DNA of 33,188 nt from assembly GCF_003726035.1 (NCBI RefSeq), contig NZ_QICD01000028.1:1-33188 (forward strand), given 5' to 3'. The stretch is from Paraeggerthella hongkongensis (GTDB lineage: Bacteria; Actinomycetota; Coriobacteriia; Coriobacteriales; Eggerthellaceae). Shown here piece after piece: positions 33,177-33,188 of this stretch; positions within the stretch are counted from its first letter, which is position 1, and each line of letters starts with the position of its first letter. A program made the translations under genes and the position numbers. A model generated the notes under the pieces. It saw only the letters and a list, made by a program, of their open reading frames with translations, was not told the DNA's origin and did not search any database.

Positions 33177-33188
33177 CGATTTCACCTT

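Larger units (their letters stand above)
32562..33188. other. Non-coding 3' end of the window
   Basis: No convincing gene is present in these 627 bp. From 32562 to 32729 there is only GC-rich sequence. A long inverted-repeat element occupies 32730-32900. From about 33045 the sequence turns AT-richer and holds a hairpin (33049-33068), a direct repeat and a second hairpin (33129-33158). The small open frames here are not supported by ribosome sites or homology. Confidence 0.7.

Overview
The window is GC-rich bacterial chromosome. Gene density, the mre/RodA set, the GC-rich but not Streptomyces-like coding style, TAGAAT-type -10 boxes and a Pyrococcus-type group 3b hydrogenase together suggest a rod-shaped anaerobic actinobacterium of the Coriobacteriia (Eggerthella/Gordonibacter-like). 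This placement is an inference from gene content, not from a marker gene search.

Layout. Positions 1-760 hold two identical tRNA-Asp genes with one promoter and one terminator, then a 146-bp inverted-repeat element. From 758 to 10529 (minus strand) runs a cell-shape cluster, in transcription order mreB, mreC, mreD, a PBP2 (mrdA) with an extra N-terminal membrane segment, rodA and a DUF697 membrane protein. It is followed by a radical SAM protein and a DUF2344 protein, which many bacteria make as one fused chain. From 10614 to 11706 lies a RAYT (REP-associated tyrosine transposase) on the plus strand. It is flanked by its probable REP repeats: a head-to-head pair with 39-bp arms upstream and a single copy downstream. 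The downstream copy touches the stop codon of the next operon.

Positions 11707-15750 (minus) encode a four-subunit group 3b [NiFe] hydrogenase in the order hydB-hydG-hydD-hydA. The large subunit ends exactly at the last metal-ligand His, with no C-terminal extension, and the REP begins within or next to its stop codon. Then come ndk, a TPR membrane protein, a cyclophilin, an RlmD-type rRNA methyltransferase, tRNA-Arg(CCG), a GtrA protein and a hybrid sensor kinase (all minus except the tRNA), followed by a plus-strand GT2 glycosyltransferase.

Positions 24186-30680 (minus) encode an AddAB-type helicase-nuclease pair. addB is divergent from two tandem paralogous EamA-family transporters (30729-32561). 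All three start codons sit 6 nt behind a TAnAAT hexamer and have no Shine-Dalgarno sequence, so they are probably leaderless. The addB/EamA divergent promoters form a near-perfect inverted repeat. The last 600 bp contain a second long inverted-repeat element (42-bp arms) and an AT-richer tail with hairpins and a 17-bp direct repeat that resembles an insertion-sequence edge.
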